Source of the DNA: Chalara sp. BL73
Lineage: Eukaryota > Ascomycota > Leotiomycetes > Helotiales
Reading direction: 5' to 3'
Assembly (NCBI GenBank): GCA_918026815.1
Contig: CAKJVC010000017.1
Coordinates: 1,054,001-1,118,000, forward strand
Length of the DNA stretch: 64,000 nucleotides
How positions within the stretch are numbered: the first letter of the stretch is position 1; the number at the start of each line of letters is the position of its first letter. Shown here one piece after another: positions 23,301-35,749 of this stretch. The position numbers and the translations under genes were made by a program. The notes below the pieces were generated by a model that worked only from the letters and a program-made list of their open reading frames with translations, searched no databases and was not told the origin of the DNA.

Positions 23301-26300
23301 GATAAACTATGTCCAAGACGTCAGGTCTACATTAGACAACCTCCTTGGGCGTGTTACACCTAGATCACAAGAAAATAACTTTCGAAACCTGCTTACGGAT
23401 GCCTTCTTGCATGGCGGTGCACGGATAAATATCTTCGATAATGTTCGTAATACCGCCATGCTGCTCGATTCCTATCTCGAAAACGGGAAGTTTGTTGGAG
23501 AGTAAATCTTGAAGGTCCTCGTAGGTTAGTTTGAGCCGCGGGAAATCGCTCAGGGTATATGTTGGTGCTTCAATTGCCAGCTTCGGCAAACTGCGCGTGA
23601 GGGAGTCTTGGAAGTGGGAGATCCATTCTCGCACTCTGTCTCCATGGGCGATCTGTTTGTGCGTGGTGAATGTGAAATCCATGACTCCGTGTGATACTCC
23701 TACTGAGAGGTCGATCATAGCGAATCGGTGCGCTGTCGACGCGCTCTCTTGTTCCGGGGCAGACACCCGAGTCTCTAACTGTATCAGACCATCGCTTGTC
23801 TCGAGTTGTTGAAATATTCCCAAAAAGTTGACGAGAATCTCCACTGGTGCATGATCAGCGAATAAGTCTCCATCGGGGGACAGGTGGCGAAATGCGAAAT
23901 ATGGCTGTCCATTTCCAGGGATTGAGTTACGGGTATCCTTGGCAAGACGAATAGCTTCGTTGCACGTCGCAGATTGGGTTAAAGGAATATTCACCGGATA
24001 CATTGCGGTGAACCAGCCAACGGTTTGAGAGAGGTCGATATCGTCGGCCCCGTCAAACTGCTCACGGCCATGATGCTCTATGAAAATAGGAGGGGCGGCA
24101 CGATCTTGAAAGACATGCTGAAAGGAGTGTACAAGATGGCCAACTATAATATCTAGTGGTGTGGTGCGCAGAGCCTGGTTCCCCTTTCCGAGAATAAGAC
24201 TTGTAATATGGGGCGAGAGAGAAAACGACTGTTCCACGCAATATTCCAGGATGTTGTCTTGCTCCGATACACCCCAGAAGTCAAATTGTGGTGCCAAAGG
24301 CAGCAAAGGAGGGTAGACGGTGGCTGGCGACATCTTTGTACTATCATAGCATTGTTCCTGCAATGAAACCCAGTTCTGGAATGGGAGGGATGGCGATAGA
24401 TCCCCCGGCACGCTGCCATTTCGGATGATCTCTTCAAAATCCCGCCAAATGATACGCCACGAGACAAGGTCAATAACCAAATGATGGGCAACCAAATACA
24501 TCATGCTGTCGTTTTCGGTAACGTCGAAAAAGTCGACGGAGAAGATGGGTCCATGAGTAATATCTATGGAAGAAATACTCTCTTGGCTACATGTTGCAAC
24601 GCTTGCGGCAATCGCATCTCGTGTATCGTTTTGGATCGGACCAAGGCTATGAGATTGGAAACGATATGTCCCCGGAGTCGGCGGTACTGTATATTGTGTC
24701 CATTTGCTACCGTCTTCATCCTTGCGGAAACGGACACGCAGCATGGCATGGCGTGCGACAATTATGTCGAACGCGTGCCGTGCCTCACCAACAGAAACGC
24801 CTTTCTTGACTCGACAAAGAAAAGCTTGGTTATAACATGTCCAATTCTGGGATTCCTGCTTGAAGTAGAGCTTCTGTATGGGTGCAAGGTTGAATGACGG
24901 GCCATCCGCAACTGTGGGGGTGGAACCCGGCGCAAACGAGTGGTTGAAAGTGCAATGAGGTGAGATATCTGCAATAGTCTTCTTCATAAGAATAGTGACT
25001 ACCCGCACCATAATTCCAAGTCTGCGACATTCGGACACAATCTGCATAGCCGTAATCGAGTCACCACCGAGCGATGTAAAGGTGTCGTGCATGCCAATAT
25101 CGCATAATGGTCGATTTAAGATCTGTGACCAAACGAGCTGAAGGCTGATTTCAGTGGCATTGGTCGGATTTTGTTTTACCACAATACTATTGGAAGAAGA
25201 TTCTGGAGGCCCTACTATAAGCACATTAGTAAGTATTTCATCTTTCAGGTAGTTCTGCCAGAACTGAAGTGCAGCCGCTCTTGAGGTCTTTTATAAAGGT
25301 TTTGTCAAGCTACCCGCTCCCAAGGCGGCAGAAAAGAAATTGGGATTAATAACTCGGGGAATCATTTACCCAGAGGCTCACCAAGACGCCCATTCACCGT
25401 GTTTAGATTATTGGAGTCATAAGGTGAGGCAAAGTCAAAATCCTGCAACTTTTTTATCCCAGGTTTTCCCAAAAGAGTCGAAATAATATGCTGCAGTTCG
25501 TGGAGCATGAAATCTACCTGTCTGTCTGTCACAATACCTTGATCGTAGTTGATCAGCACATGTAGTGTATCTGGCCGGATAGTGCAATCCACAGTGAGTG
25601 CGATATCTAAGAATTCTTCGGCGCTGAGCTTCTGGCTTTGTAATCCTATGGCGCTTAGCGGCGAGTCGACCTCATTATCACCCATAGTATGGACGACGAG
25701 AAGGTTCCGGAAGTCGACAGCGGCGCTGGCGGCGGGTCCCAAGCGACGTATGCGCTGCAAGCCAGCGTGCTGATGTTTTCTTAATTCCGCCGTCTTCTGC
25801 TGTATGCCGCGGAGGAGATTGGTGATGGTCATTTCTGGATCCAGTTGTACGCTCATTGGAACATTGGCAATGGTCGGCCCGATAATATCAGAAATTCCTT
25901 CTACGGGGGCGTCTCGGCCGGAAAGCATCAAGCCAAATATCACATCTTGGCTCTCGCTGAACTTTGACATCAAGATGGCCCATGCGGTTTGAATAACGGT
26001 GGCAATAGTTGCTTCCGACCCAGGCTCCCGGTGGAAGGGAATGGTCGAGGACTTGTGGTGTTGTGGCCGAGCGACGTACTGAGCTGACGGCAGTTGAGGC
26101 CAGCTTTGAATAATGCTTGGGAACTGACCTCTCCAAAAGTTATCCACTTCTGTTTCATCAACGGTAGAAAGAAATTGGAAAAAGCTGGAGTAAGGAACTA
26201 CCGGTTTTTCCAATGTCCCTGTCCGGTAGATCTCACTAAAGTTTTGGTATGTTCGCATGATGGACCAACCGTCGTAGAGAGAATGGTGTAATGTCGCGAC

Positions 26301-29300
26301 AAAGATGGACTGGCCACCGGTTTGGATGATGGCGAACTTGCATAACTCACTACCGTACTCAACGAGCAGGGCCCCATCACTCTGAAGGTACTGTTCCAGC
26401 GACACTCCGGTAGTGGTGTGCCAGGTGATGTTGGAGCGCAAGACTACTTGAAGTGAGCCGACGCTGCGTTGGAAAATGATACGAGTTCGATAGATGGCTT
26501 GCGCTGCAACAACATTCTCCCATGCAGACTTGAATCGGTCTAGATCCATAGACTGTGGCAATATCAGAACAATTTGGTGAGTATATGCCTTGGGTCGATG
26601 TGATGATACAGCCATAAGGACCTCTTGTGTGGGGTTACAGGGGTATATATCCTCAATCATTTCCAGGGCGACACCGCAGCTAAGCGCAGCTTCTTTGATG
26701 CATGTCTCAGGATCCACCTTGTTCTTGATTAGAGACATTGGCTCAATTGCAGCCTTCTTCTGATCCTTCAGTTCGCCAGATGTTACCATGACCAATGCCA
26801 TCTCATGAAGTAGAGGCACCCGGAAGACATCGGCCACCGTCAGGGAGATACCATCGGCACGAGCTTCTGCGATGAGCTTCATAGCGAGGACGGAATCGCC
26901 GCCAAGACGGAAGAAATTGTCATCGGCATGTATCGTCTTCGCCGCTACATTAAGAACTCTAGCCCAGAGAGCTTGCAAAGATTTCTCCTCTTCCGTCTTC
27001 AGAGCTCTTGATGACGTTGGATTGGCTAGATAATACTGCCCCAGATCGTCGGCGTTAAGGGCAGCTGCCCATTTGCGTAGCACCTTTCGCTCAAGCTTAC
27101 CGGACGTATTGAATGGGAGATGTCGGACTGGTATAAAGATAGACGGTACCATGTATCGTGGAAGAAAATTTGAAAGTTGGGTTTGTGCTTCCTGTGTATG
27201 CAGAAAAAGGTCAGCGATTTGCACAGCATAATAAAATATACTGCGGTGAAGATCGTGTATCCCCTGTTAAGCAGAGCCTTGAAAAACAATGAATGAAAGA
27301 GAAGAAAAGGAAATTCTGACCTTGAAAGCGGACCTGCTTTTCTCATCTATGGGCAGGATATCTTTTCCGTCGTCCTCGCCAAGCTTTTGTTGTCTGTTGC
27401 CGCCAAAACTGCAAAAGACGACGAGGACCGTTGCGTCTCCTCGGTTTGTGGTTTGGAATGTGTCGACGGCACTGGTAGTGAAAACAGAACTGCAGCGACG
27501 TAGGTGATCCTCAATTTCTCCCAATTCCACGCGTTGGCCATGGAGTTTAATCTGGCTGTCCGCGCGGCCGACAAAAGTGATACTACCATCAACGTTCATC
27601 TTAGCTAAATCACCAGAGCGATAGAATCTCCGGCAGCTTCCAGATCCATCTCGAGACCACTATGGCTCACGAGGTTAGTATTTATTTGTTCAAGCCACCT
27701 TGGAGAGTACTCTGGTGTCATTAGATGCATCGTGAGAAAGTTGGACTCAATGAGGCAATGATCTATCCTTGTCAAAGGCAAAGGGGTGATGCTGAACTTA
27801 ACAAGATGCTTACCGCTAGATTCTGGATGAAGGAGGCAGCGCTCTCTTTCGGCCTATTTGCGTACCCGCGGCCAACGATGGGACCTTCAACGATAAGCTC
27901 GCCGACACATCCAACAGGCACCAGACGGTCTGGTCTCCGGTGATCCGCGATCCATATTTGACAACCCACAGCATGCCCGATATTAGCAGGATCATCTTCA
28001 ATTGACACTGGGCCACGAGTCAGACATGCCAAAGGAGTGCACTCGGACGGACCCAGTCCGTTGAATAGTCGCAACTGTTTAGCCCAGCGCCAGTAGTCCT
28101 GACGACCGTTTGGCTCGCCGGTTAAGATGAGCGTTTTAAGCGTCGGCACATTTTCTGGCTCTAGTAGGCGCGAAACAGTCTTGGTTAGTACTGCGAAATT
28201 GATCTGGCGTTCGTTGATGACTTCGCTGAGGAAATTCATGCGTTCGTGGTCCGATATTACCTGCACGCAGCCACCGTGTATCAAGGTACCGAATATTTCT
28301 AATAAGTGGCAGTCAAAAGTATAAGATGAGAATTGCAGAGTTCTTGACTGCGCGTCGAGACCAACCTGCTGTCCGGTGGCGGCCAAGTGCGTGGCCAACG
28401 AACGATGTTCAATCACCGATCCCTTTGGCTTTCCGGTACTGCCTGAAGTGTACACAATGAAGGCTGCATTACTTGGTAGAATAGTAAGGGGAGTCTTGGT
28501 AACGGGCTCTGACCTTAACTGGGCAAGCAGAGTGTCGGTGACGCAGATGACGTGGGGTATATGTCCGGTGAACTGTTCGACGTCGTCCCCACCGCAAAGC
28601 ACGACTCTAGATTCTACATCGCTGCTTAGCTCCAGCAAACGGGAGGCCGGATGCTCGGGGTTGATCGAAACGCAAACACCACCGATTTTCAGCGTAGCCA
28701 GCATAGCGATAATTGGTATATTTGATTTCCTAAAGCAAAGCATCACACGCTGTTCTAGGAGGGCACCCGCTTGCTGTTGGATATGGCTTGCCAATCGATT
28801 GGATAAAATATCAAGCTCTGCGTATGTTAGTGGACCATACACCCCGTCAAGTGCCATGGCGTTAGGTGCCAGGCGAGTTTGCTCCTCGAACAAGCCATGT
28901 ATAGTCTTTTCAACGGGGGCCGGCATCTGCGCATTCCAGGCTGAAAAAAGTCCGAGATCGTGTGGTGATACTTTATCCAGATCATACAGTGAGCGGCTTG
29001 TTGATTCGGTCGCCAGCTGCTTGATGATATGGTCGAAGAGGTGGAGCAGGCATTCCATCTGCTTCTTAGGGATGATGTTTTCGTCGTAGTGAGCCTTGAT
29101 GTGTAGCGAGTCGCTATCACCGTCAATGGTGCATTGAACAGTCAGCGCGTAGTCGAGGGTATCGTTCTCTTCTCTTTGGACGAGTTCTAAGCCCAAATCA
29201 GTCATACCCTGGTGGCCCTCGTCTTCGTCTACAGGCTGGATAACTAAGAGGTTCTATTTGGGCGATAGGGGTTAGCAACGTTTGTATTTAGAGGTTCTTG

Positions 29301-32300
29301 GTATAATTTTGAACACCAGATATGGCCACCCCCTCCTGGGTTAGACCCAAGAAAGTAAAAGGAAAGAACAATCGAAAGACTAACCTGGAAGCCTCCGGCA
29401 GATCGTGCTTCGGGACTTAAGCGGCATATTCGTTGAAGACCGACGTGTTGGTGCTGTCTGACTTGTGATACGTATTCCAAAACGTTCTCCAAGTATTCGG
29501 ATATGGTGCTGGTATTGTCCAGGATCACTCTCACCGGCACAGTGGTGATGGTGATACCCATCATGGAAGTGATTCCGGGTACAGAGGTATCTCTTCCGGA
29601 TAAGGTCAGGCCAAAAATGGCATCGTCCGTACCAGCATAGGCAGCAGTGACGAGAGCCCACGCCGCTTGCACCAGGGTTGCCGTGGTAATACTAGATGTA
29701 GCCTTCCGGTTTAACTGGAGACTAAGGGATTGCATCTGCCGTGCACCTGGAGTGTATTCAGGACTGGGTAGGCAGGGAAATGACTCTACCGTGTCTGGGA
29801 ATTGTTCGCTCCAGAATTGGTCCGCTTCCTCCAGATCTAGTGCATTGATATACTGTATGAATGGCGTATAGGACGTCTGCTGGCTTGCGACCCCGTGGTT
29901 GTAGATTTGGTTTATCTCTTTGTACATTAATGTCCTCGACCAGCCGTCGGAGATGGCGTGGTGGCCACTCCAAACAAAGTATAAAGTCCCCTGTTCATCG
30001 TGGACGATGGCGTAGCGACTCAACGCTGATCCATATGTCACAGACTTTTTCTCGTCATGTTGCACGAACTCTTCGAGTGTCATTCCAGTTTGCCAGTTCA
30101 TATCCGAGCGAAGTACGACTTGGACTGTTCCTACGCCGTGTAAAGTAACAATGCGGGTTCGGAAAATAGACTGCTGGGACACCATAGCAGCCCACGCTTT
30201 TTTGAATCGTTCCATATCGAGCGATTTGGGAAGCCTGAAAACTACTCGGTGCGTATATACGTTCGGCCGATGTGCAGAGATTGCTATAAGGGCTTCTTGC
30301 ATGGGTGTAGTAGGATAGATGTCTTCGACCATGTCTACATTGACGTTGCAAACTCGAGCAGCCTCCTGCACGCAGTCAACTCTGGCTACCGAATTCGGTA
30401 TTAACTCGAACAGCTGGGGTAACACTTCCTCAGGTGCCTTGCGGTCGGCGTTGCCTAGCAGCTGCGCCGCTTCTCTCATCTCCGGGTACTTAAATATTTG
30501 AGAGACGGTCAAGACTCGCCCGGACTCCCGTAAGGCTTGTACAAGCTCAATGGCTTTGATCGAATCACCTCCCACTTGGAAGAAATTGTCGTTTGTGCCT
30601 AAAGATGCCACTGGCGCCCGCAATATCTGAGCCCAGAGTCGCTGGAGAAGCTTTTCTTCCCATGTTACCGGCGATCGATAAACGGCTGAGTCTCGTAGTT
30701 GGTACTGAGAAAGCTGGTCCTCTGTTAGAAGCGAACCCCAACTTTGAAGTGTTTTTCTGTCCCGTTTCCCGGTCGCACTTTTTGGTAGATCCTGGATAGG
30801 AATATAAACCGATGGCACCATGTATCTGGGTAAGGACTCTAGGAGCTTGGACTGGGCGCTTCGCATGATCCGCTTGGACTCTTGGTCCATGGGCATGAGG
30901 GGAGATGACCCATCGACCTCCACAGGGGGTCGTTTGACGAATGCTACAAGCATCTGTCTGTTTTCACGACTTTGGAGCTTGACAACCTCCACGGCGATCT
31001 GGTCAAGCATGGGTTCGGCCACGCAGAGACTATGTTCTATTTCACCGAGCTCCACACGTTGCCCTCCCAGCTTTACCTGCGCGTCTGCACGGCATACATA
31101 CGAGACAGTACCATCCGCATTGCGAATGCCGTAGTCTCCGGACCGAAAGCACCGGTGATTTGGCTGCTTTCCTCGCAGCTCCTGGAGCCACAACGGCGCT
31201 GGAACAAATCGCTCCGTCGTGCGCTTGAGGTCGTCCATATATCCTTTAGCTAACAAAGGCCCTTCGACCAGAATTTCGCCAACCGCTCCGATTGGCTTCA
31301 ACTTCTCTAGGTCATTTGGATCCGTAACCCAGAGACAATTGCCTTTGGCCAGACCAATGTTGCAATAGTCTGTCGCGAGCCGTTCGGACGAGGCATAGCT
31401 GTCGAATACGATGGTCTCTGTGATTCCATAAACAGAGATCATCTGAACGTGCGGGATCCAGCGCTGAATAGACTCTTTGGTCAGGATCTCTCCACCAACG
31501 GTCAAATGTCGAAGATGAGGTACATCTTTTGGCTGAATTTGGGCCAAAACCGAATTCGGGATGAAGATATGCGTGGCTCTGCTCCTTTGCAGTACAGCGG
31601 AAACGTTGTTCAACCTTTCCTCCTCGGATGGGATGCAGACGCATCCGCCCGCCGCCATGGTGGCGAAGATGTCTGCAAAGGCGCCATCAAAGATAAAGTC
31701 GGAGAACTGAAATACCTTGGACCTCTCGTCGAGGGAAATCGCTGCGGGAATCTCTATCATTTTAGTGTACAGAGGTCCATGTTCGACGACGACACCCTTC
31801 GGAAGACCGGTGCTCCCCGAGGTAAACATAATGAACGCCTCAGTCCATGGCGAGATCCGAGGCCATTGAAGCTCTGGGCATGAGCAGTCCACCTTCTCCA
31901 ACACCTCGGAGCTGCAGTGAAGAATACCAATATCAAGGCCATCCAACTCCGCTTCTGTATGCTGGTCTGTCACAAGGTAGCGAGCATTTACCCTCCTCAG
32001 GAGCGCTTCGGTTCGCTTGGGGGGATTCCGGATATTCAGCGGCACACCAGCGCAGCCAGCCATCAGAATGCCCCAGAAGGCCACGATAGCCCATTTGCTT
32101 TTCCTCATGCATATGCCAATTCGCTCTTCCTCGTGCACACCGAGCTGGAGAAGACGGGCAGCCATGCGGCGCGAGAGGTCATACAGCTCACCATAGGTAA
32201 AATCGCCATCCCACGCTTCCACAGCAACTTTGTGGGGTCGGAGCTTTCTCTGCTGAGCCAGAATTTCGCATAACGCAAAGCTACCAATCTGTACTGGCTC

Positions 32301-33015
32301 GGGAGCCGTGCTAATGATACGATACAGATTTTCAGGGCCTAGGAAGTTCATTTGAGTCAAAGGAGAGGTCCAATTTTCCAGGACCAACTCGCCGACTTTC
32401 TCGATGGTGTCTATGATATTCAAAACATAGTCGTAATGCCGACTGTTACGAGGCAGAATCGTCCCTTGGATACATCCGTCCTGGGTTGAGATGCAGAAGA
32501 GCATCGAATGCTGGGAATTACATCGTATTAGCCATTGCATTCCCACGTTTCTCATTGCCTTTTGCTCCCAGCGGAAATGGGGTTAAACTTACCGGGATTT
32601 GCTTGCTTTGGTCATTGTATTGCAATTCCGAGCTTGCGTCATCTTCAATCACCAGCAGCGCCGTCGTCTTGATGAGATGTGCGAAACTGGTGCCCGAGGT
32701 CTCTAGCTCGAGCGCTGGGCCGTGGAAGTCTTCGTATGCAATGTCGCAGCCCGATTTCGCGATCTCGGCGGGTTTTGCATCTTCCTCGACCCGGTACTGT
32801 CGGGTGGCCGGAGATAGTCGTGGTTCCGTGGTTCTATCCTGGTCTTTTGGAGAGTAGGAAACGAAGCTCACATCGTTATTTCCGGTGTAAACAAAACAAG
32901 TAATAGCCCAGATCGTCTCGGCAAGCGTCTTGGTAGGCACTTTTGACCCTGGAAAATCCCTCAAGCGTCCCAATGTGCCAGTCTTTAGGGGTAACCTGGT
33001 CTCGATTGAACCCAT
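17380..33015 (-). CDS. Nonribosomal peptide synthetase, three A domains and four carriers
   Basis: Exons in coding order are 32593-33015, 29385-32510, 27814-29253, 27321-27659, 25370-27191, 23397-25214, 22200-23254 and 17380-22140. They sum to 14,784 nt (4,927 aa) with every phase consistent. Domains: a partial C domain; A1 ([11 protein letters not shown] near 31800); T1 (VGGDS near 30570); C1 (HHAISDG near 29950); A2 ([11 protein letters not shown] near 28440); T2 (LGGDS near 26900); C2 (HHSLYDG near 26275); T3 (LGGDS near 25065); E1 ([10 protein letters not shown] near 24475); C3 (SHVLMDG near 22880); A3 (near 21445); T4 (near 20195); E2 ([10 protein letters not shown] near 19625); terminal C domain (SHAQFDG near 18230). 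No A domain lies between C2 and T3. There is no thioesterase; a terminal C domain in fungal NRPSs usually cyclises the peptide. Upstream exons beyond 33015 cannot be excluded. The product is unknown. Confidence 0.93.
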
Positions 33016-33512
33016 TCTGGAGGAACTTCGGGGTAGTTAGTTTTGCAAGAAGAGGTGGAATAGTATATTTTGTGATGGTATCTTCTCAATCCTTTCTTGG
33101 CACTAAACAGATAAGTATACTGTTGCACGGTGGATTCCCTTCGTGTATTAATGGTATATACAAAAGAACAGAATCCCAAAATTCCAATACATCACGCGAA
33201 CACCACCTACTCTATTCCTATAGAGTCCAACGTTGCATCCTGAATCATAATATAAGGCATTAGTCACGGTCAAGGGCATACATCTAAGAGGAGGCTGTTA
33301 CGTCGGAGATACTTGGTGCGGCGGGGTCCATAACTTATAACGTGATCTTTCTAACACCAACTCCATGGTTGATGATCGGCGCGGAGAACATTGTGGGGTA
33401 TTAGTGATTCGGATCTTGACATGCATGTTCCTTAGTCACACTGGATGATGTGTGAGTGGCTGAACGGTGGCGTAATATGTGACACAGTAGGTGGACATAT
33501 GACCGTGCACAT
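33016..33512. promoter_or_regulatory. NRPS upstream region
   Basis: About 500 bp separate the NRPS start from the transposase relic. The NRPS promoter should be here. I see no well-supported regulator site. Confidence 0.4.
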
Positions 33513-34714
33513 TTATATCACATGATTTTCCCCATTAAAATCAAGTAATATATATTCTGATTGTACACGCAATACAATTTCTACAGGAAATTTGTCTAAT
33601 ATAAATTGTAGACTAGTATCTAGAGTATATTTAACCCAGTCAGTATTTAGTATACCAACCATTTGCTGCTTTATAGCGTCTACCCTCTTTTGCATACTTG
33701 AAGCTAGCTTATTTAACGTGTCACCTACCAACAAGTCCCAAGCTTCCTGCGTAGCCTGGATTAACAATTCCCTCGTTGTATTATTGTCTTTCATGGTTAT
33801 GAACTTTAGTGAGGCTCTATAATCTTTGCCATAAGCATTTTCCACAGATTCTCAATTAGGTTTAGATCCGGAGAATAAGGGGCCAGTCCACAACCTCAAT
33901 ACCCATTTCCTTAAACCACTCTATAACCTTTCGAGCTGTATATATAGGAGCATTGTCGCGCATAAAAATACTATTATGATCAAGTATTATAGGGGAGGTA
34001 TTTATTGAGGACTTCGATATATCTGCGTGCTCTAACTTCTCCACGCTTAGATTCTGAATCTCCTTTTATAACCAACAGGTTCGTATATATTCACCAGCCA
34101 AAACCAGCCCAAAATATAGTAGAACGACCCTTTGTAGGGTCTCCCTAAACTGCCTAAGGTAGCAGGCCTTCACCTATCCAAAAACGTTAGCAATTGCTAA
34201 TATAAAAAGATGGTACCCCGCTTACCCGGCTTGCGATATACAAAGTCCCATTTACCTCCTTTTCCATGCTCAATTGAACACTTATCTAGCCAGTGCCAAT
34301 GTTGCTAATATAATAGAGGCTTGCTGTTGTGTTTATTTGCCCATTCCAACCTAGCAGTAGCACGTCCGTCGTTCAAAAGTGGCCGTTTTCTGCAGCGTCA
34401 TTTTTATATGCCGGATTCCTTCAAAAATCGGTACACAGTCTTTTTTGCAATGTATGGCACAATAGTAGTGTCAAACGGATAGATTGTAGAGCTAATAGAA
34501 TCAACTATCTAGAGTGATGAAAATAGTGGTCCTGATGCCACGAGCGACTAAGCCAAATCTGGCCAATAGGCTTGGCCGTTTCACAAGTAGCGACCAATTC
34601 GTTCGCAGTAGTCTTTGAAGATTGATCTATTGCCCTATAAGTCCTTCCTTTATCACGCCCAGACAGTTTAGTTGGCGGGCGGCCTCGTGGTCGTGAGTGT
34701 TGTCCAGCTCGCAA
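33513..34714 (-). pseudogene. Tc1/mariner transposase relic
   Basis: Reading on the minus strand, 34714-34505 carries an Arg/Pro-rich helix-turn-helix-like stretch (GRPPTKLSGRDKGRTYRAI). 34044-33862 carries the second catalytic block (RDNAPIYTARKVIEWF...VVDWP). The next block, YSPDLNLIENLWK, continues at about 33882-33838 in another frame. A one-base deletion in the C run near 33880 therefore separates WP from YSP. The C-terminal part runs to 33513. Several stops and frame changes make it non-functional. I could not find convincing terminal repeats around it. Confidence 0.75.
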
Positions 34715-35314
34715 AGCTGCATTTTTGACTGTCGCGTAGGGTGCTGACCGCGAGCAGTTTTCCTGCTCTGAAATTACGCCATAGGGTATTCCATGAACTC
34801 TAGCTCCAATTATACGGTTCCGATGACTTGGTGATAGCTGTGCAAAAGGTGGTCGGGGGGGGGGGTTCCTGGCGTACGAGACATATTTGATTGTAGAGGG
34901 TGGTTTTGTAAAATCGCGATGTTGGCGTTTTGACTAGGCACGTGCACGTTCATCTATCCACCCGCTGTAAAGTTTCTCTGCATATCTTCTCGAGGTTAAA
35001 CCGAGGCCCCAGCCCACCTTGCCCTTTGCTCTGGTTTTCGTTGCATGGTAGTTCTGGCCTGTTCTATCCTCCCTTACTACTTCACCGTTACATAGGGTTT
35101 TTACGTGAAAAAGTGGTGGATATATTGCAGGGCCCTTGTTCAATCATACTCGGTTGTTCTGGTCTACTATTTGATGCCAAGCGCGTAGCAAGGGGTTTCA
35201 TCAAGGTTATAGCCAGGTTTACAGCTAATCGCAACGCTTTTATTTTCGCACTTTTCGAATCTGACGTGAAAACCCACAGAATGGGGAAGTATTTAGGGGG
35301 GATGGGGAATAATA
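34715..35314. other. Intergenic DNA with G homopolymer
   Basis: No gene is seen. A run of eleven G residues lies at 34855-34865. The segment joins the transposase relic to the second MITE. Confidence 0.45.
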
Positions 35315-35442
35315 CAGTGGAGTGCCAAAAGTTTGCACCCTTGTCTTTTAAATAAAATTAAGCGTATTTTTGCATTGAGGGTTTACTATTGGATCACTTG
35401 TTTGCATAAACAGACAACGGCGCAGCCTTCTGCACCCCACTA
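35315..35442. mobile_element. MITE copy 2
   Basis: This is a second copy of the 3004-3152 element, 128 bp long. It is flanked by TA (313-314 and 443-444 of the 35-kb block) and begins CAGTGGAGTGCCAAAAGTTTGCACCC, shown here in part. The right end is more diverged (TGCACCCCACTA). It lacks a 17-bp interior block present in copy 1. Confidence 0.72.
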
Positions 35443-35749
35443 TACATCCGCCCCTGTAGTGATGCATTGAGCCGCAGGAGCATGCACCCCACGTTCCCCG
35501 AACCCCCGTACAACCATGGTAGCCGCCAGACCAAGAGGCACAAGCTGGTAATTTCTCTGGGTAGTGGTTGGTCGTTCGTTAAATAGAGTTGGTTTCCTCC
35601 TTCACGCTGAAAGAAGGGGTATATCGTTTGGACGCCTTGTTCTCGTGATTTCAATACCCTCTCGTGACTATTTTATTACTGTTTATAATTATCCAGTTTG
35701 TTTTTTGACTACATCTTTTCTGCCCCGGTGTGCATAGTGAGATTTTAGC

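Noticed and set aside
17380..33015. The NRPS region as two or more separate genes, split at 25.2-25.4 kb.
   Set aside because: A donor and acceptor with a branch site join the two sides in phase, the intron length matches several others in the gene, and there is no promoter-sized gap.
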